From: Pelagibius sp964472095
GTDB lineage: Bacteria; Pseudomonadota; Alphaproteobacteria; Kiloniellales; Kiloniellaceae
DNA: 64,000 nt
Direction: 5' to 3'
Assembly (NCBI GenBank): GCA_964472095.1
Contig: CAYYIV010000018.1
Span: 1-64,000, forward strand
The notes beneath the pieces were generated by a model, which had not been told where the DNA came from, did not search any database, and saw nothing but the letters and a program-made list of their open reading frames with translations. Positions 1-7,220 of the stretch are shown here, in pieces. Both the position numbers and the translations under genes were made by a program. Position 1 is the stretch's first letter. Each line of letters starts with the position of its first letter.

Positions 1-1053
1 ACCACGGCCGAGTACGGCTCGCAGATGCTGGCGCTGGGCGGCGTGCGCCACCTGACCGGCGGCAGCAAGAAGGAAGGCAACGTCACCTGCCAGATGATGC
101 TCGACCTCTGCAACAAGCAGGCGGTGGAGCTGGAGATCGACGGCGGCGCGAAGCTGCAGGTCCAGGCCGGCAGGGCGCCGATCATCAACGGCGTCCCCGA
201 GGCGCGCATGCGCGTCGGCTGCGGCTCGGCCACCATCGGCATCTTCGCTAGGCAGTGGGTGGGCGAGGCCGACGAGGTCATCGTGGTCGACGACCACATC
301 ACCGGCGTGCTGACCGAGCACCAGGCCGGCAGGTTCCTCGACATGAAGCCGAGCGGCATCCGGGTGCGCGGGCGGCGCTCGACGCCGGGCCGCTACTTCC
401 AGGTCGCCGAGCCGGGCACCGGCTGGGGCGGCACCAACATCAGCGAGCCGCTCTCCATCATCGAGAAAATCGACCCCAAGACCGCCTGGCCGGGCCTGCG
501 CCTGCTGATGGTCAGCACCACCGGCGAGCACGCGGCGTGGTTCGAGCTCGACGACGACCTGAAGCCGCGCGAGGCGGCCATGCCGGCGGCGGTGCAGCTG
601 GTGGTCGACCGCATCGGCGAGAACTGCGAGCCGGCACTGACCTCGGTGCTGTTCATGGCAGGGGCGGGCGGCAGCCTGCGCGCCGGGGCGACCGAGAACC
701 CGGTGCGGCTGACCCGCTCGGTGAAGGACGCGCTGACCCGCGTCACCGCCGGCGGCGCGCCGGCCTACGTCTGGCCGGGCGGCGGCATCACCATCATGGT
801 CGACGTGCTCGACATGCCGGACAACGCCTTCGGCTACGTGCCGACGCCGGCCATCGTCGGGCCCATCGAGTTCACCATGCCGCACGAGATCTATGCCGGC
901 CTCGGCGGTCACATGGCCTCGGTGAAGCCGCTGGAGGAGGTGCTGAAGGAACGCGCCACCGGCGCGCGCATCCGCATGACCGAGTGGAAGGCGGAGAATC
1001 CCTGGCCGCTGTCGCCCCTCGACAAGCTTTCCGGCAAGAAGGCGGGCTTCTGA
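1..1053 (+). CDS. 6-hydroxynicotinate reductase-like protein (C-terminal part)
   Basis: The frame is open from base 1, reading TTAEYGSQMLALGG, so the gene starts upstream and only the last 350 codons are present. I recognise the sequence as like the large subunit-like proteins annotated 6-hydroxynicotinate reductase, which reduce 6-hydroxynicotinate to 1,4,5,6-tetrahydro-6-oxonicotinate in anaerobic and some alphaproteobacterial nicotinate degraders. Visible cysteines lie in NVTCQMMLDLC, RVGCGSA and GENCEP. The N-terminal ferredoxin-type domain expected for the family would be outside the window. It directly abuts the next gene, and an enamidase homologue lies in the same operon, which supports the assignment. 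The true substrate could be another hydroxylated N-heterocycle. Confidence 0.65.
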   Translation, partial: TTAEYGSQMLALGGVRHLTGGSKKEGNVTCQMMLDLCNKQAVELEIDGGAKLQVQAGRAPIINGVPEARMRVGCGSATIGIFARQWVGEADEVIVVDDHITGVLTEHQAGRFLDMKPSGIRVRGRRSTPGRYFQVAEPGTGWGGTNISEPLSIIEKIDPKTAWPGLRLLMVSTTGEHAAWFELDDDLKPREAAMPAAVQLVVDRIGENCEPALTSVLFMAGAGGSLRAGATENPVRLTRSVKDALTRVTAGGAPAYVWPGGGITIMVDVLDMPDNAFGYVPTPAIVGPIEFTMPHEIYAGLGGHMASVKPLEEVLKERATGARIRMTEWKAENPWPLSPLDKLSGKKAGF

Positions 1054-1947
1054 ATGACGCGGCCGAGCCTCTTCCGCGCCCTGCTGCCCGACGGCCGCCT
1101 GCACCTGCAGGAGGGCCCCATCGACCTGCTCATCGAGGCCTTCGGCGCGCCCGCAGAAGTGCGCCGCGCCTATGCGGCGGCCGAGGCCTGCTTCGCGGCG
1201 GTGCTGCCGGGGCTGGTCGCCGAGCTGACGGCGCTGCGCCGGCCCATCGACGCGCTGCCGGGCGAATTCCGGAGCCCGGTGGCCCGCCGCATGGCGCTGG
1301 CCTGCCGGCCGCACCGCGCGGCCTGGGTCACGCCGATGGCGGCGGTCGCCGGCGCGGTCGCCGACCACGTGCTCGCCGCCATGACCGCGGCGGCAGACCT
1401 TTCCCGCGCCTACGTGAACGACGGCGGCGACATCGCCCTGCACCTGACGCCGGGCGAGCGCCTCGCCTGCGGCCTGGTGGCGGAGATCCGGGACCCGCGG
1501 CTGAACGGCCGCGCGGTGATCGCGGCGGAGACGCCGATCCGCGGCATCGCCACCTCGGGCCGCGCCACCCTGGGCGAGGGCGGGCGCAGCTTTTCGCTCG
1601 GCATCGCCGATGCGGTGACGGTCTTCGCCCGCAGCGCCGCAGAGGCCGACGTGGCGGCGACCCTGATCGCCAACGCCGTCGACCTGCCGGGCCATGGCGC
1701 GATCCGGCGCCGGCCGGCCCGCGAGATCGACCCGGAGAGCGACCTGGGCGACAGGGAGGTGACGCTGGCGGTCGGCGCGCTGTCTGCTGAAGAGATCGCC
1801 GCGGCGCTGCGGCGCGGATGCGCGCAGGCGCGGCCGATGCGCGCGGCCGGCCTGATCGAGGCGGCGGCGCTGTTCCTCCGCGGCCAGGCGGAGATCGTCG
1901 ACGACGGGGCGCTGCTGCCGGCGGCCCGGCTGACCACGGCAGCCTGA
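1054..1947 (+). CDS. UPF0280 family protein (ApbE-like fold)
   Basis: A 297-residue protein starting at the ATG immediately after the upstream stop codon, so translational coupling is likely. It matches UPF0280, a family related to the FAD:protein FMN transferase ApbE. Supporting features are RAYVNDGGDIALHL near residue 125 and the glycine-rich GIATSGRATLGEGG followed by FSLGIADAVTVFA near 170-190, in the region corresponding to the ApbE FAD pocket. No signal peptide or membrane segment is seen. In this operon it may flavinylate or mature the neighbouring reductase, but that is inference; the family has no proven reaction that I know of. Confidence 0.75.
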   Translation: MTRPSLFRALLPDGRLHLQEGPIDLLIEAFGAPAEVRRAYAAAEACFAAVLPGLVAELTALRRPIDALPGEFRSPVARRMALACRPHRAAWVTPMAAVAGAVADHVLAAMTAAADLSRAYVNDGGDIALHLTPGERLACGLVAEIRDPRLNGRAVIAAETPIRGIATSGRATLGEGGRSFSLGIADAVTVFARSAAEADVAATLIANAVDLPGHGAIRRRPAREIDPESDLGDREVTLAVGALSAEEIAAALRRGCAQARPMRAAGLIEAAALFLRGQAEIVDDGALLPAARLTTAA

Positions 1948-1960
1948 AGGGAATGAGGAC

Positions 1961-2542
1961 TTGAGCGTCGAGGTGAGAAAGCTGCAGACCACGGTGGAGG
2001 AGATCTTCCACGAGGGCGGTCCCCGTGCGCCACGGCCTTTGCTCGTCGGCGCCATCGCCGCGGTGATCGCCAATCCCTTCGCCGGGCGCTACGTCGCCGA
2101 GCTGCAGCCCACCATGGAGGAACTGAAGCCGCTGGGCCTCGCGCTGTCGCAGCGCCTCATCGCTGCGTTGGGCGGCGATGCCAACCGCATCTCCGGCTTC
2201 GGCAAGGCCTCCATTGTCGGCGGCGCCGGGGAGCTGGAGCACGGCGCCCTCTGGCATGTGCCCGGCGGCTACGCCATGCGCGAGTTGCTGGGCGACGCCA
2301 AGGCCATCGTGCCATCGGCCAAGAAGGTCGGCGGCCTCGGCGCGCGGATCGACGTGCCGATCACCCATATCAATGCCTCCTACGTGCGCGGGCACTTCAA
2401 CGCCATCGAGGTGGGCGTGCCGGGCGCGCCGGAGGCCGACGAGCTGGTGTTCATCCTGGCGATGACCACCGGCGGACGCATCCACGACCGCATGGGCGGA
2501 TTGCGCGCCGAGGACATTCAGGGGGAGGATGGTCTGCGATGA
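1961..2542 (+). CDS. DUF1185 (amino acid synthesis family) protein, copy 1
   Basis: A 193-residue soluble protein of the DUF1185 'amino acid synthesis' family. The start is taken as the TTG at 1961, preceded by AAGGGA eight bases upstream; an ATG at 1953 is out of frame and meets a stop within four codons. Family-like blocks are GKASIVGGAGELEHGAL, VPSAKKVGG and RIDVPITHINASYVRGHF. It is a tandem paralogue of the next gene, sharing the N-terminal RKL, the central GKA(S/A)IVG..GELEH block and the C-terminal GEDGLR. The stop overlaps the next start (ATGA). The biochemical role is unknown to me; position suggests a part in the same catabolic pathway. Confidence 0.8.
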   Translation: MSVEVRKLQTTVEEIFHEGGPRAPRPLLVGAIAAVIANPFAGRYVAELQPTMEELKPLGLALSQRLIAALGGDANRISGFGKASIVGGAGELEHGALWHVPGGYAMRELLGDAKAIVPSAKKVGGLGARIDVPITHINASYVRGHFNAIEVGVPGAPEADELVFILAMTTGGRIHDRMGGLRAEDIQGEDGLR

Positions 2543-3123
2543 GTGTGAAGATTCGCAAGTTGGTGGTGATCGTCGAGGAGACGCTGAAGGAAGGCGGTCG
2601 CAGCATCGCGCCGCCGACGCGCCGTGCCGCCGCGCTGGCGGTGATCGAGAATCCCTTCGCCGACGGCTACCAGGAGGACCTCGAGGTCCTCATGCAGACC
2701 GGCGAGGAGCTCGGCAGGATCCTCGGCGAGAAGGCCGTTGCCGCGCTCGGCGTGGCGGCGCCGCAGATCGAGAGCTACGGCAAGGCGGCCATCGTCGGCG
2801 AGGGCGGCGAGCTGGAGCACGCCGCCGCCATCCTGCACCCGCGTATGGGCAAGCCGCTGCGCCAGGCGGTGGAGAAGGGCGCGGCGCTGGTGCCTTCGTC
2901 GAAGAAAATGGGCGGCATCGGCACCGCCATCGACGTGCCGCTCGGCCACAAGGACGCCGCCTACGTGCGCAGCCACTTCGACGGCATGGAGGTGCGCGTC
3001 CCCGACGCGCCGCGTCACGGCGAGATCGTGGTGGCCATCGCAGTCACCGATTCCGGCCGCCCGCTGCCGCGGGTCGGCGGCCTCACCACCGCAGAGGTCA
3101 AGGGCGAGGACGGCCTGCGGTGA
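2539..3123 (+). CDS. DUF1185 (amino acid synthesis family) protein, copy 2
   Basis: A 194-residue paralogue of the upstream gene, starting at an ATG that overlaps its stop by four bases. Conserved blocks are GKAAIVGEGGELEHAAAI, VPSSKKMGGIG and IDVPLGHKDAAYVRSHFD, with the same C-terminal GEDGLR ending. Adjacent divergent copies of nearly equal length suggest a heteromeric enzyme or two successive related steps. No cofactor motif or export signal is visible. Function is not established; association with the reductase, ferredoxin and enamidase genes is the only functional clue. Confidence 0.8.
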   Translation: MSVKIRKLVVIVEETLKEGGRSIAPPTRRAAALAVIENPFADGYQEDLEVLMQTGEELGRILGEKAVAALGVAAPQIESYGKAAIVGEGGELEHAAAILHPRMGKPLRQAVEKGAALVPSSKKMGGIGTAIDVPLGHKDAAYVRSHFDGMEVRVPDAPRHGEIVVAIAVTDSGRPLPRVGGLTTAEVKGEDGLR

Positions 3124-3154
3124 GGGCGTCGAAAACAAGGGAGAGGGTTTCAAG

Positions 3155-4186
3155 ATGACGGAGCAACGCAGCCTCACCGACGCGGTGATCATCGGTGCCG
3201 GGCCGGTCGGCCTCTTCGCCGTCTTCGAGCTGGGCCTCCTCGGCCTCAAGTCCCACGTCGTCGACATTCTCGACAAGCCCGGCGGCCAGTGCGCAGAGCT
3301 CTATCCGGAAAAGCCGATCTACGACATCCCGGCCCTGCCGGTGGTGACCGGCGGCGAGCTGGTCGAGCGGCTGCTGCAGCAGGCCGAGCCCTTCGAGCCG
3401 CAGTTCCACCTCGGCCAGATGGCCGAGAAGCTGGAGAAGCTCGATAACGGCAACTGGCTGCTCACCACCGACCTCGGCATGGAGCTGGAGGCGCCGGTCA
3501 TCGTGGTGGCGGCCGGCGGCGGCAGCTTCGTGCCGAAGAAGCCGCCGATCGCCGGCATCGAGGCCTACGAGGGCGGCGCCGTCCACTATGCCGTGCGCAA
3601 GATGGAGAGCTTCCGCGACAAGCACCTGGTGATCGCCGGCGGCGGCGATTCGGCGCTCGACTGGACCCTCAACCTGCAGCCCGTCGCCGCCAGCGTCACC
3701 CTGGTGCACCGCCGCCCGGATTTCCGCGCCGCGCCGGACTCGGTCGCCAAGATGCACGCGCTGGCCGATGCCGGGAAGGTGAAGTTCCTGGTGGCGCAGA
3801 TCGCCGGCCTGGAAGGCGACGGCAGCCAATTGACCGGCGTGAAGCTGAAGTCGGCGGAGGCAGGCGAGTGGGTCGAGCCCTGCGACACCCTGCTGCCGTT
3901 CTACGGCCTCACCATGAAGCTGGGGCCGATCGCCGGCTTCGGGCTGAACCTGCACGAGAACCTGATCCCCGTGGACACCGAGAAGTTCGAGACCTCGGTG
4001 CCGCAGATCTTCGCCATCGGCGACATCAACAGCTATCCCGGCAAGCTGAAGCTCATTCTCTCCGGTTTCCACGAGGCGGCGCTGATGGCGCACCAGGCCT
4101 TCCACTACGTCCATCCGGACAAGAAGCTGCGCTTCCAGTACACGACCTCGTCCAGCGAACTGCAGCAAAGGCTGAAAGTGGCATGA
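3155..4186 (+). CDS. FAD-dependent ferredoxin-NAD(P) reductase (thioredoxin-reductase-like type)
   Basis: A 343-residue two-dinucleotide-binding-domain flavoprotein of the type 2 ferredoxin-NADP reductase family. The FAD motif VIIGAGPVGLFA lies at about residues 10-21, GGQCAELYPEKPIYDIPALP at about 43-62, and the NAD(P) motif IAGGGDSALDW at about 155-165. The C-terminal FAD contact is IFAIGDINSYPGKLKLI. The redox CxxC of thioredoxin reductases is absent, as expected for FNRs. The ATG at 3155 follows a strong GGGAGAGGG ribosome site. It overlaps the ferredoxin start, so the pair probably passes NAD(P)H electrons to the downstream Rieske oxygenase, the upstream reductase, or both. Confidence 0.88.
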   Translation: MTEQRSLTDAVIIGAGPVGLFAVFELGLLGLKSHVVDILDKPGGQCAELYPEKPIYDIPALPVVTGGELVERLLQQAEPFEPQFHLGQMAEKLEKLDNGNWLLTTDLGMELEAPVIVVAAGGGSFVPKKPPIAGIEAYEGGAVHYAVRKMESFRDKHLVIAGGGDSALDWTLNLQPVAASVTLVHRRPDFRAAPDSVAKMHALADAGKVKFLVAQIAGLEGDGSQLTGVKLKSAEAGEWVEPCDTLLPFYGLTMKLGPIAGFGLNLHENLIPVDTEKFETSVPQIFAIGDINSYPGKLKLILSGFHEAALMAHQAFHYVHPDKKLRFQYTTSSSELQQRLKVA

Positions 4187-4500
4187 AGGTTCTGGCGACC
4201 GACCGCGAGGGCGGCAAGCACGAATTCTCTTTCCAGGAAGGCGACACGCTGATGCAGGTGCTGACCGAAAAGGAGGACATCGGCATCCGCGCGGAGTGCG
4301 GCGGCTGCTGCGCCTGCGCCACCTGCCACGTCTACGTTGCCTCGCCCTGGCTCGAACGCCTGGCGCCGCAGAGCGAGGACGAGATCGCCATGCTCGACGA
4401 GGCCTTCGAGGTGGAGCCGAATTCGCGGCTGTCCTGCCAGATCATCATGTCGCCTGCCCTCGACGGGCTGGAAGTGACCGTGGCCCAGGACTGGAACTAG
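4183..4500 (+). CDS. 2Fe-2S ferredoxin (adrenodoxin/putidaredoxin type)
   Basis: A 105-residue ferredoxin whose ATG overlaps the reductase stop (ATGA). The cluster ligands are Cys39, Cys45, Cys48 and Cys85, giving the Cx5Cx2C...C spacing with 36 residues before the last cysteine, as in vertebrate-type and bacterial P450/oxygenase ferredoxins. Two extra cysteines (42 and 43) lie inside the ligand loop. It is cytoplasmic and acts as one-electron carrier between the upstream FAD reductase and a terminal enzyme, most simply the Rieske oxygenase 27 bases downstream. Confidence 0.93.
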   Translation: MKVLATDREGGKHEFSFQEGDTLMQVLTEKEDIGIRAECGGCCACATCHVYVASPWLERLAPQSEDEIAMLDEAFEVEPNSRLSCQIIMSPALDGLEVTVAQDWN

Positions 4501-4527
4501 CCGAGAGAGATGAAGGAGAGGGACCCC

Positions 4528-5586
4528 ATGACCTTTGTCCGCAATGCCTGGTACGTCGCCGGCTGGTCGCGCAATTTCGGCCGCGACCTGACGCCGCTCA
4601 CCATCATGGAGGAGGACATCGTCGTCTTCCGCAGCGAGGCGGGCGAAGCCGTAGCGCTCACCGACGAATGCCCGCACAAGCGCCTGCCGCTGTCCAAAGG
4701 CCGGCTGGTCGGCGACGCGGTGCAGTGCGGCTACCACGGCATGACCTTCGGCTGCGATGGCAAGTGCGTGCGCATTCCGGGCCAGAGCAACCTGCCGTCC
4801 TCGGCCTGGGTGCGCAGCTACCCCGTCCACGAGGCCCGCGGCATCGTCTGGATCTGGATGGGCGAGGCGGCGAAGGCCGATCCCGCCCTGGTCTTCGACA
4901 TGCCGGAGTTCGAGGATCCGCGCTGGGCGCCGCACTACGGCGACGCGCTGCCGATCGAGAGCCACTACCTGCCGCTGGCCGACAATCTCTGCGATCCCGC
5001 CCACGTCAGCTTCGTGCATCCGACAACCCTCGGCAGCGCGGCCAGCGAAGACGTTCCGATCGACTGCGCGCGCCAGGGCCGCACGGTGATCACCTCGCGC
5101 TGGATCCGCGACGCGGCGCCGGTCGGCTTCTTCAAAGCCTTCGGGAACTTCGCCGGCAAGGTCGACCGCTGGCACTACTACTACCTGCACGCGCCCAACG
5201 TGGCGGTTATCGACTTCGGCAGCGCCGCGACGGAGGCGGCCATCGGCGAGGGGGAGCGCGACAAGGGCGTGCGGCTCTTCGCGCTGCACTTCCTGACGCC
5301 GGTCTCCGAGACGCGCACCATCGATCACTGGATGCACCTGCGCAACATCGGCCTCGACGACGAGGATCTCGGCGAGCGCATGAACGAGCAGTTCCGCGTC
5401 GCCTTCGCCGAGGACAAATCGATCCTCGAGACGATCCAGGCGCGCGAGGCCAAGGCGCCGGCGCGCCGCGGCGTGAAGCTCGCTATCGACCGCGGCCCCA
5501 ACCATCTGCGCCGCATCATCGCCGAGATGCTGGACGAGGAGCGAGCGCCGCAGGACGACAGCGCACCGATGCAGGCGGCAGGGTGA
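4528..5586 (+). CDS. Rieske non-heme iron oxygenase, vanillate O-demethylase-like
   Basis: A 352-residue aromatic ring-hydroxylating or demethylating oxygenase alpha subunit. The Rieske site is Cys48-x-His50 and Cys67-x2-His70. The mononuclear iron site is in the block LADNLCDPAHVSFVH, with His159 and His164 as likely ligands. It resembles the single-component-type (VanA, dicamba) branch that needs a ferredoxin and reductase, both supplied by the two genes upstream. The start at 4528 is chosen over 4510 because AAGGAGAGG sits six bases upstream and homologues begin MTFVRNAWYV. The substrate is unknown; an N-heterocyclic carboxylate or an N/O-methylated derivative would fit the operon. Confidence 0.88.
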   Translation: MTFVRNAWYVAGWSRNFGRDLTPLTIMEEDIVVFRSEAGEAVALTDECPHKRLPLSKGRLVGDAVQCGYHGMTFGCDGKCVRIPGQSNLPSSAWVRSYPVHEARGIVWIWMGEAAKADPALVFDMPEFEDPRWAPHYGDALPIESHYLPLADNLCDPAHVSFVHPTTLGSAASEDVPIDCARQGRTVITSRWIRDAAPVGFFKAFGNFAGKVDRWHYYYLHAPNVAVIDFGSAATEAAIGEGERDKGVRLFALHFLTPVSETRTIDHWMHLRNIGLDDEDLGERMNEQFRVAFAEDKSILETIQAREAKAPARRGVKLAIDRGPNHLRRIIAEMLDEERAPQDDSAPMQAAG

Positions 5587-5596
5587 CAGAATATGG

Positions 5597-5870
5597 TTGT
5601 CACCCTCGGGGCAAGCCTTACGGGATTCACATACCTCGCGTCGTGGCCTCGCGAGGGTTATACACACGTCCCATTGTCGTCCCGGGGCTTGTTCCCGGGA
5701 CCCATTGGCGCTAGCGGCTGGCGATGCCCTGCGACGTTAACATCGATTGAACGGCCAGAGCAGCGGGTCCCGGCAACAAGTGCCGGGACGACAGCCGAGG
5801 CTGTGGTAAAGGCGAGCGTCTCGTATCCGAGATGTGTGAATGCCGTAGGGTCAAGCCCGAGGGTGATAGA
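5597..5870. repeat. Nested inverted repeat element (palindromic intergenic repeat)
   Basis: The 311-base gap between the oxygenase and the ABC transporter holds no gene but two nested inverted repeats. The outer arms (about 5597-5638 and 5829-5870) match at about 31 of 42 positions. The inner arms (5675-5702 and 5766-5793) match at 25 of 28. Each arm carries a CGGGCTTG-type core. The right inner arm is identical over 32 bases to 29658-29689, so this is a dispersed element. It could fold as a long cruciform or RNA hairpin and may separate expression of the catabolic and transporter genes. Confidence 0.75.
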
Positions 5871-5897
5871 CAAGCAAAACGAACACTGGAGGCAGAC

Positions 5898-7121
5898 ATG
5901 GGAAAGAGGAAGGTGGGAATGAAAAAGCTTTTAGGGGCGGCCGTTCTGGCGCTCTCCGTCGCGGCGCCGGGCATGGCCGGGGCCGCCGATCCGATCCGCA
6001 TCGGCGATATCAACAGCTACAAGGGCCTGCCGGCCTTCACGATCCCTTACAAACATGGCGTGGACCTGGCGGTCGAGGAGATCAACGCCAAGGGCGGCGT
6101 GCTCGGCCGGCCACTCGAGGTGATCTCGCGCGACGACCAGGGCAAGCCGGGTGAGGCGGTGCGCTACGCCGAGGAGCTTTTCGCCAAGGAAGAGGTGGTC
6201 ATGATCACCGGCTCGTTCTTCTCCCACGTCGGCCTGGCGCTGGCGTCCTACGCCGGCCAGAAGAAGAAGCTCTACCTGGCGGCAGAGCCGCTGGCCGACT
6301 CGCTGGTCTGGCAGGACGGCAACCGCTACACCTTCCGCCTCAGGCCCAGCACCTATGTGCAGGCGGCCATGTTGGCCGAGGAAGCAGCCAAGACCGGCGC
6401 CAAGCGCTGGGCGACCATCGCGCCGAACTACGCCTACGGCAAGGACGCCGTGTCCGCCTTCAAGGAGGTGCTGAGCGCCAAGGTGCCGGGCGTCGAGTTC
6501 GTCGGCGAGCAATGGCCGGCGCTCGGCAAGATCGACGCCGCCGCCGAGGTGCAGGCGCTGGAGGCGATGAAGCCCGACGGCATCTACAACGTCACCTTCG
6601 GCAGCGACCTCGCCAAGTTCGTGCGCGAGGGCAGCCTGCGCGAAACTTTCAAGGACCGCACCATGCTGGGCCTGCTGACCGGCGAGCCCGAATACCTCGA
6701 CCCGCTGGGTGCCGAGGCGCCGGAGGGCTGGATCGTCACCGGCTATCCCTGGGACCAGATCGACACGCCGGAACACACTGCCTACGTGACGGCCTACCAG
6801 GCGAAGTTCGACGACTACCCGCGCCTCGGTTCGCTGGTCGGCTACAACACCATCCTTTCCATCGCCGCGGCCATCGAGAAGGCCGGCTCCACCGAGACCG
6901 AAGCCATGGTCGATGCCTTCGAGGGCCTGGAACTCGACACCCCCGCCGGGCCGATCACCTACCGCAAGCTCGACCACCAGTCCACCCTGGGCGCCTGGGT
7001 CGGCAAGACGGCGGTGCAGGACGGCAAGGGCGTGATGGTCGACTGGACCTACGAGAAGGGCGAAGACTACATGCCCTCCGACGAGGTGGTGAAGACGCTG
7101 CGTCCGGCCTCGGGTGGCTGA
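5898..7121 (+). CDS. Liv-type ABC transporter substrate-binding protein
   Basis: A 407-residue periplasmic binding protein of the branched-chain amino acid/amide (type I) family. The signal peptide is KRKVGMKKLLGAAVLALSVA with likely cleavage after AGA-AD near residue 28. The mature part opens with the family pattern DPIRIGDINSYKGLPAF, followed by GVDLAVEEINAKGGVLGRPLEV. The ATG at 5898 has GGAGG five bases upstream; an ATG at 5919 is the alternative. It heads a transporter set placed between the oxygenase and enamidase genes, so it probably captures the heterocyclic or aromatic growth substrate rather than leucine. Confidence 0.9.
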   Translation: MGKRKVGMKKLLGAAVLALSVAAPGMAGAADPIRIGDINSYKGLPAFTIPYKHGVDLAVEEINAKGGVLGRPLEVISRDDQGKPGEAVRYAEELFAKEEVVMITGSFFSHVGLALASYAGQKKKLYLAAEPLADSLVWQDGNRYTFRLRPSTYVQAAMLAEEAAKTGAKRWATIAPNYAYGKDAVSAFKEVLSAKVPGVEFVGEQWPALGKIDAAAEVQALEAMKPDGIYNVTFGSDLAKFVREGSLRETFKDRTMLGLLTGEPEYLDPLGAEAPEGWIVTGYPWDQIDTPEHTAYVTAYQAKFDDYPRLGSLVGYNTILSIAAAIEKAGSTETEAMVDAFEGLELDTPAGPITYRKLDHQSTLGAWVGKTAVQDGKGVMVDWTYEKGEDYMPSDEVVKTLRPASGG

Positions 7122-7134
7122 GTCTTTTCCGGGT

Positions 7135-7173
7135 GGGGCGGGACGGCAGCCAGAAGGGCGCCGCTTCCGCCCC
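7135..7173 (+). terminator. Intercistronic hairpin after the binding-protein gene
   Basis: GGGGCGG (7135-7141) pairs with CCGCCCC (7167-7173), with further partial pairing inside, followed by GTTTGCTT. It lies between the binding-protein gene and the permease gene. Such hairpins commonly act as partial terminators or 3' stabilisers that keep binding-protein mRNA in excess over permease mRNA; that role here is inferred. Confidence 0.5.
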
Positions 7174-7220
7174 GTTTGCTTCGATACGAAGATTTCTAAC
7201 GGGATGATCGAGACCGCCTG

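Noticed and set aside
255..1790. 511-codon plus-strand frame overlapping the reductase and UPF0280 genes
   Set aside because: Arg/Gly/Ala-rich translation in a shifted frame across two genes with good family matches.
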